Numbered from the stretch's first letter, positions 33,066 to 42,929 are shown. The stretch is 64,000 bases of DNA from an uncultured Oscillospiraceae bacterium (GCA_947631395.1 CANRLF010000001.1:186001-250000); one strand, 5' to 3'. Translations and numbers: made by a program. Notes: generated by a model from the letters alone, not told the origin.

Positions 33066-35031
33066 TGGGCTGCACTCCCTCGCCAGGAGCTCCCATCTCC
33101 TCGTCGCCCGGGTTACCGCCGGGGTTATCGCCCGGGTTGTCGCCTGGGTCCTCGGGGGTATTCGGCCCGTTGGGATCCGGCTGATCGTCGGGGCCCGTGG
33201 GATCGTCCGGCGTGTCCGGCGGGTTGTCGGTATCGCCGGGCTGAGTCGTGGGGGGATTATCCTCCGGAGGGGGCGTCGTGGGCTCCGGGCCAAGGGAGAT
33301 GTAAAATTCCACCTCGGTCCCCTGCTCCACCTGGGTATCCGGCTCGTAATTCTGGAAGAACACGCGGCCCTTGGTGGCGGTCTCGCTATATTCCTCCTTC
33401 TTCACGCCCACGAGGCCCTGGGCCTCAAGCCTGGACATGGCGGTGGTCTCGGTGAGGTTCGTAAGGTCGGGGACCTTGACGAGTATCACGTCGGGGCCGG
33501 TGCTGTACGTGAGATATACGGTCATGCCGTCCTTGAGTATCGAGCCCTTCTCGGGGACCTGCTCAAAGACGTAACCGGGGGTGTAGCTGTCGTTGGGCTG
33601 GGGCGTTACAACACACTTGACCTTTACCGGCAGGAGCTCCAGCTCATGGACGGCCTCGCGGTAGTCCTGGTTTATATAGTCCTGCATCACAACGGATTTC
33701 TCGCCGGCAGAGACGGTTAGGATCACCTCGACAGGCACCTGCGAGGGCAGGAAGGAGTCGCCGTGCTTTGATACCTGGCCGATTATCTCACCCTCCGGTA
33801 CGGTGTCGCTGTTTTCATATGTGGCCTTGAAGGTGTAATAACGCCTGTATTCCTCGTTGTTTATCACGTTCTCGTATTGCTCGCCCACAAAGTTGTGGAT
33901 GGGCAGGCGCTCCTCGGGCTCCGGGAAGAAAAGGTCCTCGAGGAAGAAGTTCCACATTACCCAGAAGAGGAAGCCCACGAATATGATGACGCAGAGGGTT
34001 GCCACAAGGACTGTGGTCTTGCTGGAACGCTTCCGGTTTTCCCTGTACTCCTCCGCCGTGGCGCGGCTGTTGACGGCGCCGTTGCCGCTGACGCGTCTTC
34101 TTGCGCGCTCGGCCTCCTTGGCGACGCGGCCGCTCGGTATGGCGCGGGTGGCGCTGATGTCGTCGGCCATGGACGGCACGGAGGAATAGTTGAAGCGGAC
34201 GGAGGGATTTTTCCTGAAATCCTCAAGGTCGGCCAGCAGCTCAGTGGCGGACTGATACCTGGCACCGAGAGTGGGGGCCATGGCCCGCATGGTGATCTCC
34301 TCAAGGCCCACGGGTATGTCGGGATTTATCTCCCGGGGCTGGAGGGGCACGGAGCTTATGTGCTGTATGGCGATGGACACCGCGTTGTCGCCCTCAAAGG
34401 GCAGACGGGAGGTGAGCATCTCGTACATGACGACGCCAACGGAGTAAATGTCGCTACGGGCATCCGCCGCGCCGCCCTTGGCCTGTTCGGGGGATATATA
34501 GTGGACGGAGCCCAGGGTCTGCTGGGTCAGGGTGCTCTGGGTGGAGAGGAGCCTGGCAATGCCGAAATCGGCCACCTTGACCGTGCCGTCCTTGAGTATC
34601 ATTATATTGTGGGGCTTTATATCCCGGTGGATTATCCCGCGGGAGTGGGCGTGCTCCAGGGCCTTGGCGATCTGGGTCGTGAAATGAAGGGCCTCCTTCC
34701 AGTTGAGGATACCCTTGCGGTTTATGTACTGCTTCAGGGTGATGCCCTCGATGAGCTCCATGACGATGTAATCCACGTTCTCTGAGTGGTTGACGTCATA
34801 GACCGACACGATATTCGTATGCGACAGCATGGCGACGGCCTGGCTCTCGGCATGGAAACGGCGCCTCAGGTCCGGGTCCTGGGCCAGGTCGGACTTGAGG
34901 ATCTTTATGGCCACGAAGCGGTTGAGCCGGTGATCCAGCGCCTTATAGACCACAGCCATGCCACCGGAGCCGATGCGCTCCAGTATCTCATATCTGTCGT
35001 CCAAATATCTGCCTATATACATATCATCCAT
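33058..35031 (-). CDS. pknB: Ser/Thr protein kinase with PASTA repeats (PrkC/PknB)
   Basis: A 657-residue membrane kinase that senses peptidoglycan fragments. Kinase domain 1-275: glycine loop GSGGMAV at 21-27, Lys43, HRD at 135-137, DFG at 155-157. One helix near 342-362, then three PASTA repeats (about 385-590), and a tail of about 60 residues rich in Pro, Asp, Gly, Asn and Thr (PPEDNPPTTQPGD, DDPTGPDDQPDPN). In B. subtilis PrkC this tail is absent. Partner phosphatase prpC lies 45 bases upstream. Known targets in relatives include translation GTPases such as RsgA, encoded next. Confidence 0.95.
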   Translation of the reverse strand: MDDMYIGRYLDDRYEILERIGSGGMAVVYKALDHRLNRFVAIKILKSDLAQDPDLRRRFHAESQAVAMLSHTNIVSVYDVNHSENVDYIVMELIEGITLKQYINRKGILNWKEALHFTTQIAKALEHAHSRGIIHRDIKPHNIMILKDGTVKVADFGIARLLSTQSTLTQQTLGSVHYISPEQAKGGAADARSDIYSVGVVMYEMLTSRLPFEGDNAVSIAIQHISSVPLQPREINPDIPVGLEEITMRAMAPTLGARYQSATELLADLEDFRKNPSVRFNYSSVPSMADDISATRAIPSGRVAKEAERARRRVSGNGAVNSRATAEEYRENRKRSSKTTVLVATLCVIIFVGFLFWVMWNFFLEDLFFPEPEERLPIHNFVGEQYENVINNEEYRRYYTFKATYENSDTVPEGEIIGQVSKHGDSFLPSQVPVEVILTVSAGEKSVVMQDYINQDYREAVHELELLPVKVKCVVTPQPNDSYTPGYVFEQVPEKGSILKDGMTVYLTYSTGPDVILVKVPDLTNLTETTAMSRLEAQGLVGVKKEEYSETATKGRVFFQNYEPDTQVEQGTEVEFYISLGPEPTTPPPEDNPPTTQPGDTDNPPDTPDDPTGPDDQPDPNGPNTPEDPGDNPGDNPGGNPGDEEMGAPGEGVQPSG

Positions 35032-35076
35032 TGAGTATGACCTCCAAATCGCTATTGGTCTGAGGGACGGCCGCCG

Positions 35077-35814
35077 TCAGCATTTGAGTATCACCGCGGT
35101 CACATTGTCCGTGGCGCCCCGTGACAGGGCGAGCTCCAAAAGCTCGCCACAGGCCTCCTGCGCCGTGTAGACGTCCAGGAAGGCGCTCAGCATCTCCTCG
35201 TCCGTCACCGTATTCGAAAGCCCGTCTGAGCAGAGTATGATCCCGTCGCCGGGCTTCAGCCCAACGGAGAAGAAATCCGCGTCCACGTCCTTCGACGTAC
35301 CGACGGCCCTGGTGATAAGATTTTTGTTCGGGTGGTTTATCGATTGCTCGCGGGTTATATCGCCGCGCTCCACCATGTCCTCAACCACCGAGTGGTCCCG
35401 GGTCACCTGGCGGATGGCGCCGTCGGATATGTGGTAGGCGCGGCTGTCGCCCACATTCATCACCGTGGCGTCGCCGTCCATCACCACCGCGGACACGAGC
35501 GTTGTGCCCATTCCGCGGCACTGCGCGTCGGTCTTGCCCAGGTCATAAACGGCCCGGTTGGCCTTTCTGAGGGCATCCTTCATAAGCCGGCATACAGCGC
35601 CGGTGACACGGGCGTTTTTCAGCCCGTCACGGACCTCACCGGCAAAGACCGTGGCCGCCAGGGAGCTTGCCACATTGCCGGCGTTATGTCCGCCCATACC
35701 GTCGCACACCAGCAGAAGCGCGACACCCTCGTCCTCGGTCTCCTGATATACATAGCATGAGTCCTGATTGTCCTTGCGCACTTTTCCTCTGTCAGTTACA
35801 GCGCCAAGATCCAT
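35077..35814 (-). CDS. prpC: PP2C-type Ser/Thr phosphatase (PrpC/Stp)
   Basis: A 245-residue manganese-dependent phosphatase that reverses PknB phosphorylation. PP2C motifs are all present: TDRGKVRKDNQD at the start, LLVCDGMGGHNAGN, MGTTLVSAV, NVGDSRAY, ILCSDGLSN and GATDNVTAVIL at the end. Length is typical. Ten bases separate it from rlmN upstream, and it lies just before pknB on the same strand, so the kinase and phosphatase are co-expressed. Confidence 0.96.
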   Translation of the reverse strand: MDLGAVTDRGKVRKDNQDSCYVYQETEDEGVALLLVCDGMGGHNAGNVASSLAATVFAGEVRDGLKNARVTGAVCRLMKDALRKANRAVYDLGKTDAQCRGMGTTLVSAVVMDGDATVMNVGDSRAYHISDGAIRQVTRDHSVVEDMVERGDITREQSINHPNKNLITRAVGTSKDVDADFFSVGLKPGDGIILCSDGLSNTVTDEEMLSAFLDVYTAQEACGELLELALSRGATDNVTAVILKC

Positions 35815-35823
35815 AGACCCACC

Positions 35824-36897
35824 TCATTTCTCTTCTTTCAGCTGTCTGTTACGCCGAAGCTGGCCGCAACTGGCCTCTATGTCCGGGCCGAGCTTCCTGC
35901 GGACTGTCACATTTATCCCGCGCTTTTCAAGAGTCCCGATAAAGGTCCTGAGCGTCTCGGGCCGGGAGGGCTTGAGACGGCTCTCCGGCACGTCGTTGAG
36001 GGGTATGAGGTTCAGGTGACAGCCGGTCCCGGCCAGCTTGTCCGCCAGAAGCCCCGCGTGATACGGAGTGTCGTTCACGTCCCTTATCATGGCGTACTCG
36101 AAGGATATACGCCTGCCGGTCCTTTTGAAATATCTCTCGCAGGCGTCCAGGACGGCGTCCACGCCGTAGGCCCTGTTCACCGGCATTATTTTTGACCGGG
36201 TCTCGTCATCCGGCGCGTGGAGGGACACCGACAGTGTTAATTGTAAATCCAAATCGGCCAGTTTGTCAACTTTTTCTGTCAATCCGCAGGTGGAAAGTGA
36301 AATATGCCTCATCCCGATGTTCATGCCGTCGGGGTGATTTACGAGCCGCAGGAACCTCACCACGTTGTCGAAATTGTCAAGGGGCTCCCCTATCCCCATC
36401 ATAACGATATTGGAGATCCGAAGGCCGGAGTCAGCCTGGGAGAATATGACCTGGTCAAGTATCTCCGAGGCGGAGAGGTTCCGGACCTTACCGCCGATGG
36501 TGGAGGCGCAGAACACGCAACCCATGGGACAGCCCACCTCGCAGGATACGCACACGGTGTTGCCGTGCTCATAGCGCATGACGACGCTCTCCACGAAATT
36601 GCCGTCACGGAGCCGCCAGAGGTATTTGACGGTCCCGTCAAGGCCGGATACCTGCTTGCGCTCAACGTCGACTCCGGCGATATAAAACCGCTCGTTCAGC
36701 CTGGCCCTCAGGTCCTTTGATATGTCCGTCATCTCGTCGAAGGACCTTATCGGGGTGCCAAGCCACCTGAATATCTGCTTTGCCCGGAACCGGGGCTCGC
36801 CCATTTTCGCAAGCTCCGCCTGGAGCTCCTCGGGCAGGAACGATTTTATATCAAGCTTATCGGTATTTTCTGTCAGATTTTCTTTTTCATCAAGCAT
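35824..36897 (-). CDS. rlmN: 23S rRNA (A2503-C2) / tRNA methyltransferase RlmN
   Basis: A 357-residue radical-SAM methyltransferase. The cluster-binding CxxxCxxC is in VGCPMGCVFCAS near 117-125; RFRAKQIFRWL in the N-terminal region, GIGEPLDNFDNV, ISLSTCGL and, near the end, a GINVTVRRKLGPDIEASCGQL segment with the acceptor Cys are all family signatures. It overlaps the end of rsmB by 25 bases, so the two are coupled. Normal length. Confidence 0.96.
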   Translation of the reverse strand: MLDEKENLTENTDKLDIKSFLPEELQAELAKMGEPRFRAKQIFRWLGTPIRSFDEMTDISKDLRARLNERFYIAGVDVERKQVSGLDGTVKYLWRLRDGNFVESVVMRYEHGNTVCVSCEVGCPMGCVFCASTIGGKVRNLSASEILDQVIFSQADSGLRISNIVMMGIGEPLDNFDNVVRFLRLVNHPDGMNIGMRHISLSTCGLTEKVDKLADLDLQLTLSVSLHAPDDETRSKIMPVNRAYGVDAVLDACERYFKRTGRRISFEYAMIRDVNDTPYHAGLLADKLAGTGCHLNLIPLNDVPESRLKPSRPETLRTFIGTLEKRGINVTVRRKLGPDIEASCGQLRRNRQLKEEK

Positions 36898-38186
36898 ATA
36901 AAAAATCCGTCCGTGTCGCCGACGTGCGGCAATATGTCAGCCATCCCCGGGAATGTCCCGAAGGGCTCGGGCAAGGTGAAGCTCTGAAGCTCCATACCGG
37001 CGTTTTCGGCGAGAAATCTCTCGATTACGAGCTGATTTTCCGCCCTCAATACGGTGCATGTGGAATAAAGGAGCTTTCCGCCGGGCCGCACGTACCTTGC
37101 GGCGTTGGTCAAAATCTCAAGCTGTATGCCTGGGAGCCTCTGGATCTCCTCGGGGGTCTTATAGCGTATCTCGGGCTTTTTGCGGATGACGCCGAAGCCC
37201 GAGCAGGGCACGTCGGCAATCACCGCGTCGAAAAGGCCGTACTCCGGGTGATATTCTCTCCCGTCCCCGGCGCGGGCGCTTACGGACCCAAGGCCGAGCC
37301 TGGCCGCGCCCTTTTCGATAAGGGCCGCCTTTTTCTCGTGAATATCGAAGGCCATGATCCGGCCCTCGTCCCTCATGGCGATGGCGGCGGCGAAGCTCTT
37401 GCCGCCGGGGGCGGCGCAGAGGTCGAGGACGCTCATCCCGGGGGTTAGCCCCAGGGCCATGACGGCGAACCTGGCCGCCGGGTCCTGAACGTAGAAAAGG
37501 CCGTTTTTGTACGCCTCAAGCTCCTCGATGGGACCGGTCCTCATAAGGCGAAGGGCGTCACTGAGCATGGGGCAACTCTCCGTCTCAACGCCCTGCTCCG
37601 CAAGGCTCTCCGCAAGGCCCTTGGCGTCGGTCCTCAGGGTGTTCACCTGGGCCGTCACGGGCGACGGGGTGTTGTTCGCCCGCAATATTTCCTCGCAGGC
37701 GGTCTCGCCGTACTGGCATACAAGCTCCCTTACGAGCCACAGTGGGTGACTATATTTGATTGAGAGATATATATCAAAGCTGTCAGCCTTAATATCGGTA
37801 AGGCAGTCCTTTTTCTCCGAAAGCCTTCTCAGCACCGCGTTTACAAGTCCCGCGGCGCGGGGGCACTTTCTTTTGGAAAGCTCCACCCCCTCGGACACGG
37901 CGGCCCTGTCGGGGACGCGGTCGAGGAAAACGATCTGGTAGGCCGAGAGCCTTAATATGTCAAGGACCTCCGGCGTGAGCTCCGCCATCCTTCGGCCGGA
38001 AAGCTCCTCAAGGCGGTAGTCGAGAAGCGCCGCGTTCTGCAAAACGCCGTTTACGATATTCCCCGCCAACGCCCTGTCCCGGCCGTCCATGCCGCCAATA
38101 TTGGCAAGGACCATGTCGGGCCTCGCGCCGTGACGGCGGTATGCCTCCAGGGCCAGGTAAGCGGCTTCTCTGGCGTTCACGGGCAT
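36873..38186 (-). CDS. rsmB: 16S rRNA (cytosine-967-C5) methyltransferase RsmB
   Basis: A 437-residue enzyme: an N-terminal NusB-like RNA-binding domain (1-140, starting NAREAAYLALEAYRR) followed by a SAM methyltransferase. SAM motif I is DLCAAPGGKSF; the two catalytic Cys are in PCSGFG and LYSTCTVL. The start overlaps the fmt stop by ten bases. fmt-rsmB-rlmN-prpC-pknB-rsgA is a conserved Firmicutes order, and the overlaps here show tight coupling. Confidence 0.96.
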   Translation of the reverse strand: MPVNAREAAYLALEAYRRHGARPDMVLANIGGMDGRDRALAGNIVNGVLQNAALLDYRLEELSGRRMAELTPEVLDILRLSAYQIVFLDRVPDRAAVSEGVELSKRKCPRAAGLVNAVLRRLSEKKDCLTDIKADSFDIYLSIKYSHPLWLVRELVCQYGETACEEILRANNTPSPVTAQVNTLRTDAKGLAESLAEQGVETESCPMLSDALRLMRTGPIEELEAYKNGLFYVQDPAARFAVMALGLTPGMSVLDLCAAPGGKSFAAAIAMRDEGRIMAFDIHEKKAALIEKGAARLGLGSVSARAGDGREYHPEYGLFDAVIADVPCSGFGVIRKKPEIRYKTPEEIQRLPGIQLEILTNAARYVRPGGKLLYSTCTVLRAENQLVIERFLAENAGMELQSFTLPEPFGTFPGMADILPHVGDTDGFFICLMKKKI

Positions 38187-39091
38187 ATGGGGTGCCCCCT
38201 CAGATAGTCCGCCGCCAACATGCGCTTTCCACCGGGGGCCTGGAGCTCGGTGACGGTGACGGTGCCGTCGGATGACGCTATCTCTATGCCGGCCTTATCG
38301 GCGGAAATGAGGCTGCCCGGAGGGGCGGATACGGCTTTTACCGTGGAGAAGGCCCTGAATATCTTGTATCTCTCCCCTTTTATCTCCGTCGTGGCCACGG
38401 GCCAGGGGTCAAGGCCGAGTATCCTGCTGACTATCATGCGGCCGGGCATGTTGAAGTCGAGCTCCGCCATTTCCCTGGTGAGCGGCGGGGCGAAGGTGGC
38501 CTCCTGCTCATTTTGTGGAGTCCTCGTCACCGTTCCGTCCTCGATGCTTTTAAGCGTCTCGCAAAGAAGCTCGCCGCCCATTGGGGCCAGCCTTTCAAAA
38601 AGCTCCCCCGCCGTCTCGTCTTTTTTGATCTTTGTCCTTTTTACCCCGATGACGTCCCCGGCGTCCATAGCCTCGGCCATGAATTGGGCCGAGACACCGG
38701 TCTCCTCATCGCCGTTTATCCTGGCCCACTGTATGGGCGCGGCCCCGCGGTATTTGGGGAGGATCGAGCCGTGGATGTTAACACAGCCGCGGGGAGGTAT
38801 GTCGAGTATGGCCCGGGGAAGTATCCGCCCGTAGGCCACCACGGCGATGACGTCCGGCCGGTGGCTTCTGATCAGCTCCGCCGCCGTACCGTCCCGGAGC
38901 TTCACCGGCTGATAGACAGGTACGCCGCGCTCAAGGGCAAGTGTCTTTACCGGCGGAGGGGTCATTATCTGCTTTCGCCCCACGGGCTTGTCAGGTTGAG
39001 TGAACACGCCGACAACGTCATATCCGCCGTCGAGGAGCATCTTAAGCGACACCGCCGCGAAATCCGGCGTACCCATGAAAAATATCCTCAT
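38177..39091 (-). CDS. fmt: Methionyl-tRNA formyltransferase
   Basis: A 304-residue enzyme that formylates initiator Met-tRNA. The N-terminal formyl-transfer domain contains FMGTPDFA, the catalytic Asn-His pair in VNIHGSILPKYRGAAPIQWA and the Asp in MAEAMDAGDVI; the C-terminal OB-like tRNA domain begins near 205. Four bases overlap def upstream, giving the usual def-fmt pair in which Def later removes the formyl group. Confidence 0.97.
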   Translation of the reverse strand: MRIFFMGTPDFAAVSLKMLLDGGYDVVGVFTQPDKPVGRKQIMTPPPVKTLALERGVPVYQPVKLRDGTAAELIRSHRPDVIAVVAYGRILPRAILDIPPRGCVNIHGSILPKYRGAAPIQWARINGDEETGVSAQFMAEAMDAGDVIGVKRTKIKKDETAGELFERLAPMGGELLCETLKSIEDGTVTRTPQNEQEATFAPPLTREMAELDFNMPGRMIVSRILGLDPWPVATTEIKGERYKIFRAFSTVKAVSAPPGSLISADKAGIEIASSDGTVTVTELQAPGGKRMLAADYLRGHPICP

Positions 39092-39597
39092 TCGCTGTCC
39101 TCGCTGAGGCTCTCAAGCTCCTCGTCGGAGAGTATCCTCTCGGCCCTCTCGGTGAAGAGGTGGCCGTCCAGGTGGTCGATCTCGTGGCAGAAGCATCTGG
39201 CGGTGAGGCCGGTGCCCTCCGCCTCAAAATAGTTGCCGAACCTGTCCTGGGCCCTGACCCGGACGTGCTCCGGGCGCTTGACGATGCCGTACACTCCGGG
39301 GACGGATAAGCACCCCTCCTGCCCCTCCTGCTCGCCGTCCTCGGCGATTATCTGGGGGTTGACGAGCTCGATTATCTGCTCTGATGGGGTGAGGCCCTCC
39401 TTATTCGTGTCCATGACAAGCACGGCGCGGCGGAGCACGCCCACCTGGGGGGCGGCAAGGCCCACGCCGTCGGCGTCAAGAAGGGTCTCGCGCATGTCGT
39501 CAAGAAGTATGCCGAGGCGCTTATTGAAGTCGGTCACCGGGCGGCACTTTTTAAGAAGTATGGAGTCCCCCTCGGTGCGAATATTCCTCATTGCCAT
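39088..39597 (-). CDS. def: Peptide deformylase
   Basis: A 169-residue metal hydrolase with the three family motifs: GVGLAAPQVG, EGCLSVPG (metal Cys) and CHEIDHLDG (metal His pair and catalytic Glu). It removes the formyl group from new proteins. The C-terminal tail is acidic (SDEELESLSEDSE). A 25-base gap separates it from priA. Confidence 0.97.
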   Translation of the reverse strand: MAMRNIRTEGDSILLKKCRPVTDFNKRLGILLDDMRETLLDADGVGLAAPQVGVLRRAVLVMDTNKEGLTPSEQIIELVNPQIIAEDGEQEGQEGCLSVPGVYGIVKRPEHVRVRAQDRFGNYFEAEGTGLTARCFCHEIDHLDGHLFTERAERILSDEELESLSEDSE

Positions 39598-39622
39598 AAA
39601 AATCTTCTCCTTGTTCCGGGCG

Positions 39623-41869
39623 TCAGTCCATGGGGTCGGCGTCGGCGAAGATCGCCAGCTTCCGATTTTCCTTTTCGTTTGAAAATTCCCGCATGACGCC
39701 GTATATTATGTCCCTTACGGCCCGCTTGTTCTCAAGCTGAAGCGTGAGCCTGTATCTGTATCTGTTGTTGACCTTGGTCACGCCCGCCGGGGCGGGGCCG
39801 AGGACGGTCACGCGCTCAGAGGGCGGGAATGCCCTTTTGAATATGTCCGCGAGCCTCACGCAGGCCCGGAGCACGGCGGCCTCCTCAAGGCCGGTCACCG
39901 TGACGGTGACGCTGTCTCTGACGGGAGGGGCGGAGATCAGGGCCCGCGTCTTTATCTCCTGCTCGTAAAAGCCCATGTAGTCCTGGCCGGAGGCCAGCTT
40001 CAGGACGAAATTTTCCGGGGTGAAGGTCTGAAGGACGGCCCTGCCGGATTTTTCGCCGCGGCCTGACCTGCCGACAAGCTGGGTTATGAGGGAGAAGGTC
40101 CGCTCGTGGGCCCGGAAATCGCCGGCGTATAGCGACTGGTCGGCGCAGATGACCGCCGCCAGGGTCACGTTGGGAAAATCGAGGCCCTTAGTGACCATCT
40201 GGGTGCCCAGGAGTATCGGGACCTTTTCGTTTTTGAATTTGCTCAGGAGCTTCTGATGGGAGCCGGCCCGGGCCACGGTGTCCGTGTCCATGCGGATGAT
40301 GCCCACACCGGGGAAGAGCTCGTGAAGCTCCTCCTCCAGCTTCTGTGTGCCGACGCCTACGAATTTGAGCTTCCCGTGGCACTCCGGGCACTCCTCCGGC
40401 ACGGGCTCGGACCAGCCGCAGTAGTGGCACCGGAGCCTCTGGCCCACGGAGTGGTAGGTCATGGATACGGAGCAGTTGCGGCACTCGAAGGTGTAGCCGC
40501 ACTCGCCGCACATGACGAGATTTGACGCTCCGCGCCTGTTTAAAAAGAGTATGCTCTGCTCGCCGTTTTCGATATTCTTAGCAAGCTCATCCCTGAGGAC
40601 CGAGCTCACAGCCCCGCCGTTGCCGTTTTTTATCTCCTCCCGCATATCGGCGATGATGACCTCCGGCAGCGGGTGGGAGTTATATCGGTCGGGCAGTGTG
40701 AAGAGCCTGTATTTGCCCCTCCGGGCCTCATACATGCTCTCGACGCTGGGTGTGGCGGAGCCGAGGACGAGAAGGGCCCCGGAGCGGACGCACCTGTATT
40801 TGGCCACGTCCCTCGCGTGGTATCTGGGGGGATTTTCGGATTTGTAGGTGTGCTCCTGCTCCTCGTCGATGACGATGAGACCGAGCTTTTCCAGGGGGGC
40901 GAACACGGCGGATCTTGTGCCGATGACGAGATGCACCATGCCGGCCTTTATGCGCTTCCACTCGTCGTAACGCTCGCCGGTGGAGAGGGAGCTGTGGAGG
41001 ACCGCCACGTCGTCGCCAAAGTGGGAGGTGAAGATCTCCACAAGCTGGGGGGTCAGGGCTATCTCCGGCACCATGATAAGGGCAGTGCGCCCGTCTTTTA
41101 TGGCCTCCTGACAGAGGCGGATATAGACGCTGGTCTTGCCGCTTCCCGTGACGCCGTATAATAGCGCCGCGCCTGCCTTACGGGACATGAGCATTTCACG
41201 CAGTCCCTCAAAGGCCCTCCCCTGCTCCGCCGTGAGCTCAATGGGCCCGGCGGCGGCGCCGGAGGCTATTACGGGCCTTCGGAATACCTCCCGGGGCTCC
41301 ACGGTCACAAGGCCCTGTCTTTCAAGGGCGTTGACGGTGGAGATGTTGGCTCCGGTGAAGGCGCAGACCTCGCTGAGGGGCGCCTCACCAATGGCGGAAA
41401 GCAGATCGAGGACCGAGGACTGCCTGGGGGCCTTCATGCGCTTTTGGCCGGAGATGGCCGCGGCGTCCTCGCCGGGGACGGACAGCGATACGAATTTCTG
41501 TATCTTGTCCCCCACCCGGCGCTCGCTGTCCCTGAACCACATGCCCGCGGGGAGCATGGCCCTGGCGGCCTCATAGAGGGTGCAGAAAAACCTCTCGCGC
41601 ATCCACAGGGCGAGCTTTATCTGCTCGCCGGTAAATACGGGCTCGGGGTCCAAGACCCTCTCCACGCACTTGAGCTCCGCCCGCTCGGACTCGTCCTCAA
41701 GGGACAGGACTATCCCCTCGCTGCGTCTGTTGCCCCGGCCAAAGGGCACCGTCACACGGCACCCCACAAGGACCTTGCCGGTAAGCTTCTCGGGCACGAT
41801 GTAGGAGTACGGCCTGTCGATGGAGTAGATGGCGGCCGCGACAGCGATCTTAGCTATATTTCTTTTCAC
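39623..41869 (-). CDS. priA: Replication restart helicase PriA
   Basis: A 748-residue 3'-5' helicase that reloads the replisome at stalled forks. Visible: N-terminal DNA-binding domain (SYIVPEKLTGKVLVGCRVTVPFG), Walker A GVTGSGKTS, DEEQEHTYK box, and an eight-Cys zinc region (CGECGYTFECRNCS ... CHYCGWSEPVPEECPEC), followed by helicase motifs such as GTQMVTKGLDFPNV and GRSGRG. Length is usual. It sits between rpoZ and def as in many Firmicutes. Confidence 0.96.
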   Translation of the reverse strand: MKRNIAKIAVAAAIYSIDRPYSYIVPEKLTGKVLVGCRVTVPFGRGNRRSEGIVLSLEDESERAELKCVERVLDPEPVFTGEQIKLALWMRERFFCTLYEAARAMLPAGMWFRDSERRVGDKIQKFVSLSVPGEDAAAISGQKRMKAPRQSSVLDLLSAIGEAPLSEVCAFTGANISTVNALERQGLVTVEPREVFRRPVIASGAAAGPIELTAEQGRAFEGLREMLMSRKAGAALLYGVTGSGKTSVYIRLCQEAIKDGRTALIMVPEIALTPQLVEIFTSHFGDDVAVLHSSLSTGERYDEWKRIKAGMVHLVIGTRSAVFAPLEKLGLIVIDEEQEHTYKSENPPRYHARDVAKYRCVRSGALLVLGSATPSVESMYEARRGKYRLFTLPDRYNSHPLPEVIIADMREEIKNGNGGAVSSVLRDELAKNIENGEQSILFLNRRGASNLVMCGECGYTFECRNCSVSMTYHSVGQRLRCHYCGWSEPVPEECPECHGKLKFVGVGTQKLEEELHELFPGVGIIRMDTDTVARAGSHQKLLSKFKNEKVPILLGTQMVTKGLDFPNVTLAAVICADQSLYAGDFRAHERTFSLITQLVGRSGRGEKSGRAVLQTFTPENFVLKLASGQDYMGFYEQEIKTRALISAPPVRDSVTVTVTGLEEAAVLRACVRLADIFKRAFPPSERVTVLGPAPAGVTKVNNRYRYRLTLQLENKRAVRDIIYGVMREFSNEKENRKLAIFADADPMD

Positions 41870-41887
41870 CGTCCGGCCCCCCTCGCC

Positions 41888-42082
41888 TTACATGCTGGCG
41901 GAGATCTTCCCCTCGGCTATCTCGGCGATAGCCATTGACACGGGCTTCTCGTCAAGGGAGATGCCGTGGGTCTCGGCCTCAAGGGATATTTCCCTGGCCC
42001 TTTTGGCGATGACGTTCACCAGAAGGTAACGGCTGTTGCTGACCTGCTTCAAAAGCTCAGGCATAGTGGGATATAGCATCAT
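41888..42082 (-). CDS. rpoZ: DNA-directed RNA polymerase subunit omega
   Basis: A 64-residue protein with the omega core: SRYLLVNVIAKRAREI, then KPVSMAIAEIAEGKI. Omega helps assemble RNA polymerase by chaperoning the beta-prime subunit. It lies between gmk (15 bases) and priA (18 bases) in the order gmk-rpoZ-priA that is standard for Firmicutes. Slightly shorter than the usual 67-90 residues. Confidence 0.92.
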   Translation of the reverse strand: MMLYPTMPELLKQVSNSRYLLVNVIAKRAREISLEAETHGISLDEKPVSMAIAEIAEGKISASM

Positions 42083-42097
42083 AATAAGATCGCTCCT

Positions 42098-42655
42098 TTA
42101 CGCGTTGTTTATTATATCCAAAAGCTCCCCGGCGGCCCTCATGTAGTCGTCATTCACCACCACATGGTCGTAGCTTTCCGCCTCAAGAAGCTCCTTTTTG
42201 GCTGTTTCAAGTCTTAGCTTTATCTTGTCCTCGCTCTCCGTGCTCCGGCCGCGAAGGCGCCGCTCCAGCTCATCCAGACTCGGCGGGGCGATGAACACGG
42301 ATATGGCCTCGGGCATACGCTCCTTGACCTGCCGGGCGCCCTGGACTTCTATGTCCATTATGACGTCCGTCCCGGCCCGCAGTCGCTCCTCCACCGGCTC
42401 CCTGGGGGTGCCGTAGGAGCATTTGGCGTACCGGGCGTGTTCCAGGAAAAGGTCCTTTTCAACCATCTCATTGAACTTGTCCTCGGTGATGAACATGTAC
42501 TCCACCCCGTCGGTCTCGCCGGGCCTGGGGCTCCTGGTGGTGGCCGAGACGGAGAAATATATGTCCGGGCGGTTTTTGAACACCACGCCCAGCACCGTGC
42601 TCTTGCCGGAGCCCGAGGGGCCCGACACTATAAAGACATGTCCCCTGTCACTCAT
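42098..42655 (-). CDS. gmk: Guanylate kinase
   Basis: A 185-residue GMP kinase with P-loop [10 protein letters not shown] near 9-18, the GMP-binding region [19 protein letters not shown] and the lid [14 protein letters not shown] chose the ATG at 42655, which overlaps the end of remA by eight bases; the Glu-rich end of remA (GAGGAGGAAGAGGAAG) doubles as its ribosome site. An in-frame TTG at 42673 is less likely. Confidence 0.95.
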   Translation of the reverse strand: MSDRGHVFIVSGPSGSGKSTVLGVVFKNRPDIYFSVSATTRSPRPGETDGVEYMFITEDKFNEMVEKDLFLEHARYAKCSYGTPREPVEERLRAGTDVIMDIEVQGARQVKERMPEAISVFIAPPSLDELERRLRGRSTESEDKIKLRLETAKKELLEAESYDHVVVNDDYMRAAGELLDIINNA

Positions 42656-42923
42656 CTTCCTCTTCCTCCTCAAGCTCCTCCCTGTCCGGTTTCCCGGTCA
42701 TACGGGCGGACACTGTCTCCGGGCCGATGGCGGAGAGGATGACGTGGCCGCTGTCGGCAACCACGACCGCCCTGGTCCTCCGGCCGAAGCTGGCGTCGAT
42801 GAGCATACCGCGGTCACGGGCGTCGGTGATGATCCTCTTTATGGGGGCGGAGTCAGGACTCACCACGGCGATTATCCTGGACACCGAGACCATATTCCCA
42901 AAGCCGATATTTACAAGCCTCAA
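42648..42923 (-). CDS. remA: Extracellular matrix regulator RemA (DUF370)
   Basis: A 91-residue DNA-binding protein. The family core [30 protein letters not shown] and [25 protein letters not shown] are fully conserved. In B. subtilis RemA activates biofilm matrix and osmoprotection genes. A run of Glu residues ends the protein, and its codons provide the ribosome site for gmk. It lies between yicC and gmk, the standard clostridial order. Confidence 0.95.
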   Translation of the reverse strand: MRLVNIGFGNMVSVSRIIAVVSPDSAPIKRIITDARDRGMLIDASFGRRTRAVVVADSGHVILSAIGPETVSARMTGKPDREELEEEEEDE

Positions 42924-42929
42924 TTTATA

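Noticed and set aside
33066..33293. Possible 76-residue N-terminal extension of RsgA
   Set aside because: It is an out-of-frame reading of the Pro/Asp/Gly tail of pknB (Arg/Pro/Thr repeats). RsgA has its normal length and OB fold when started at 33065.
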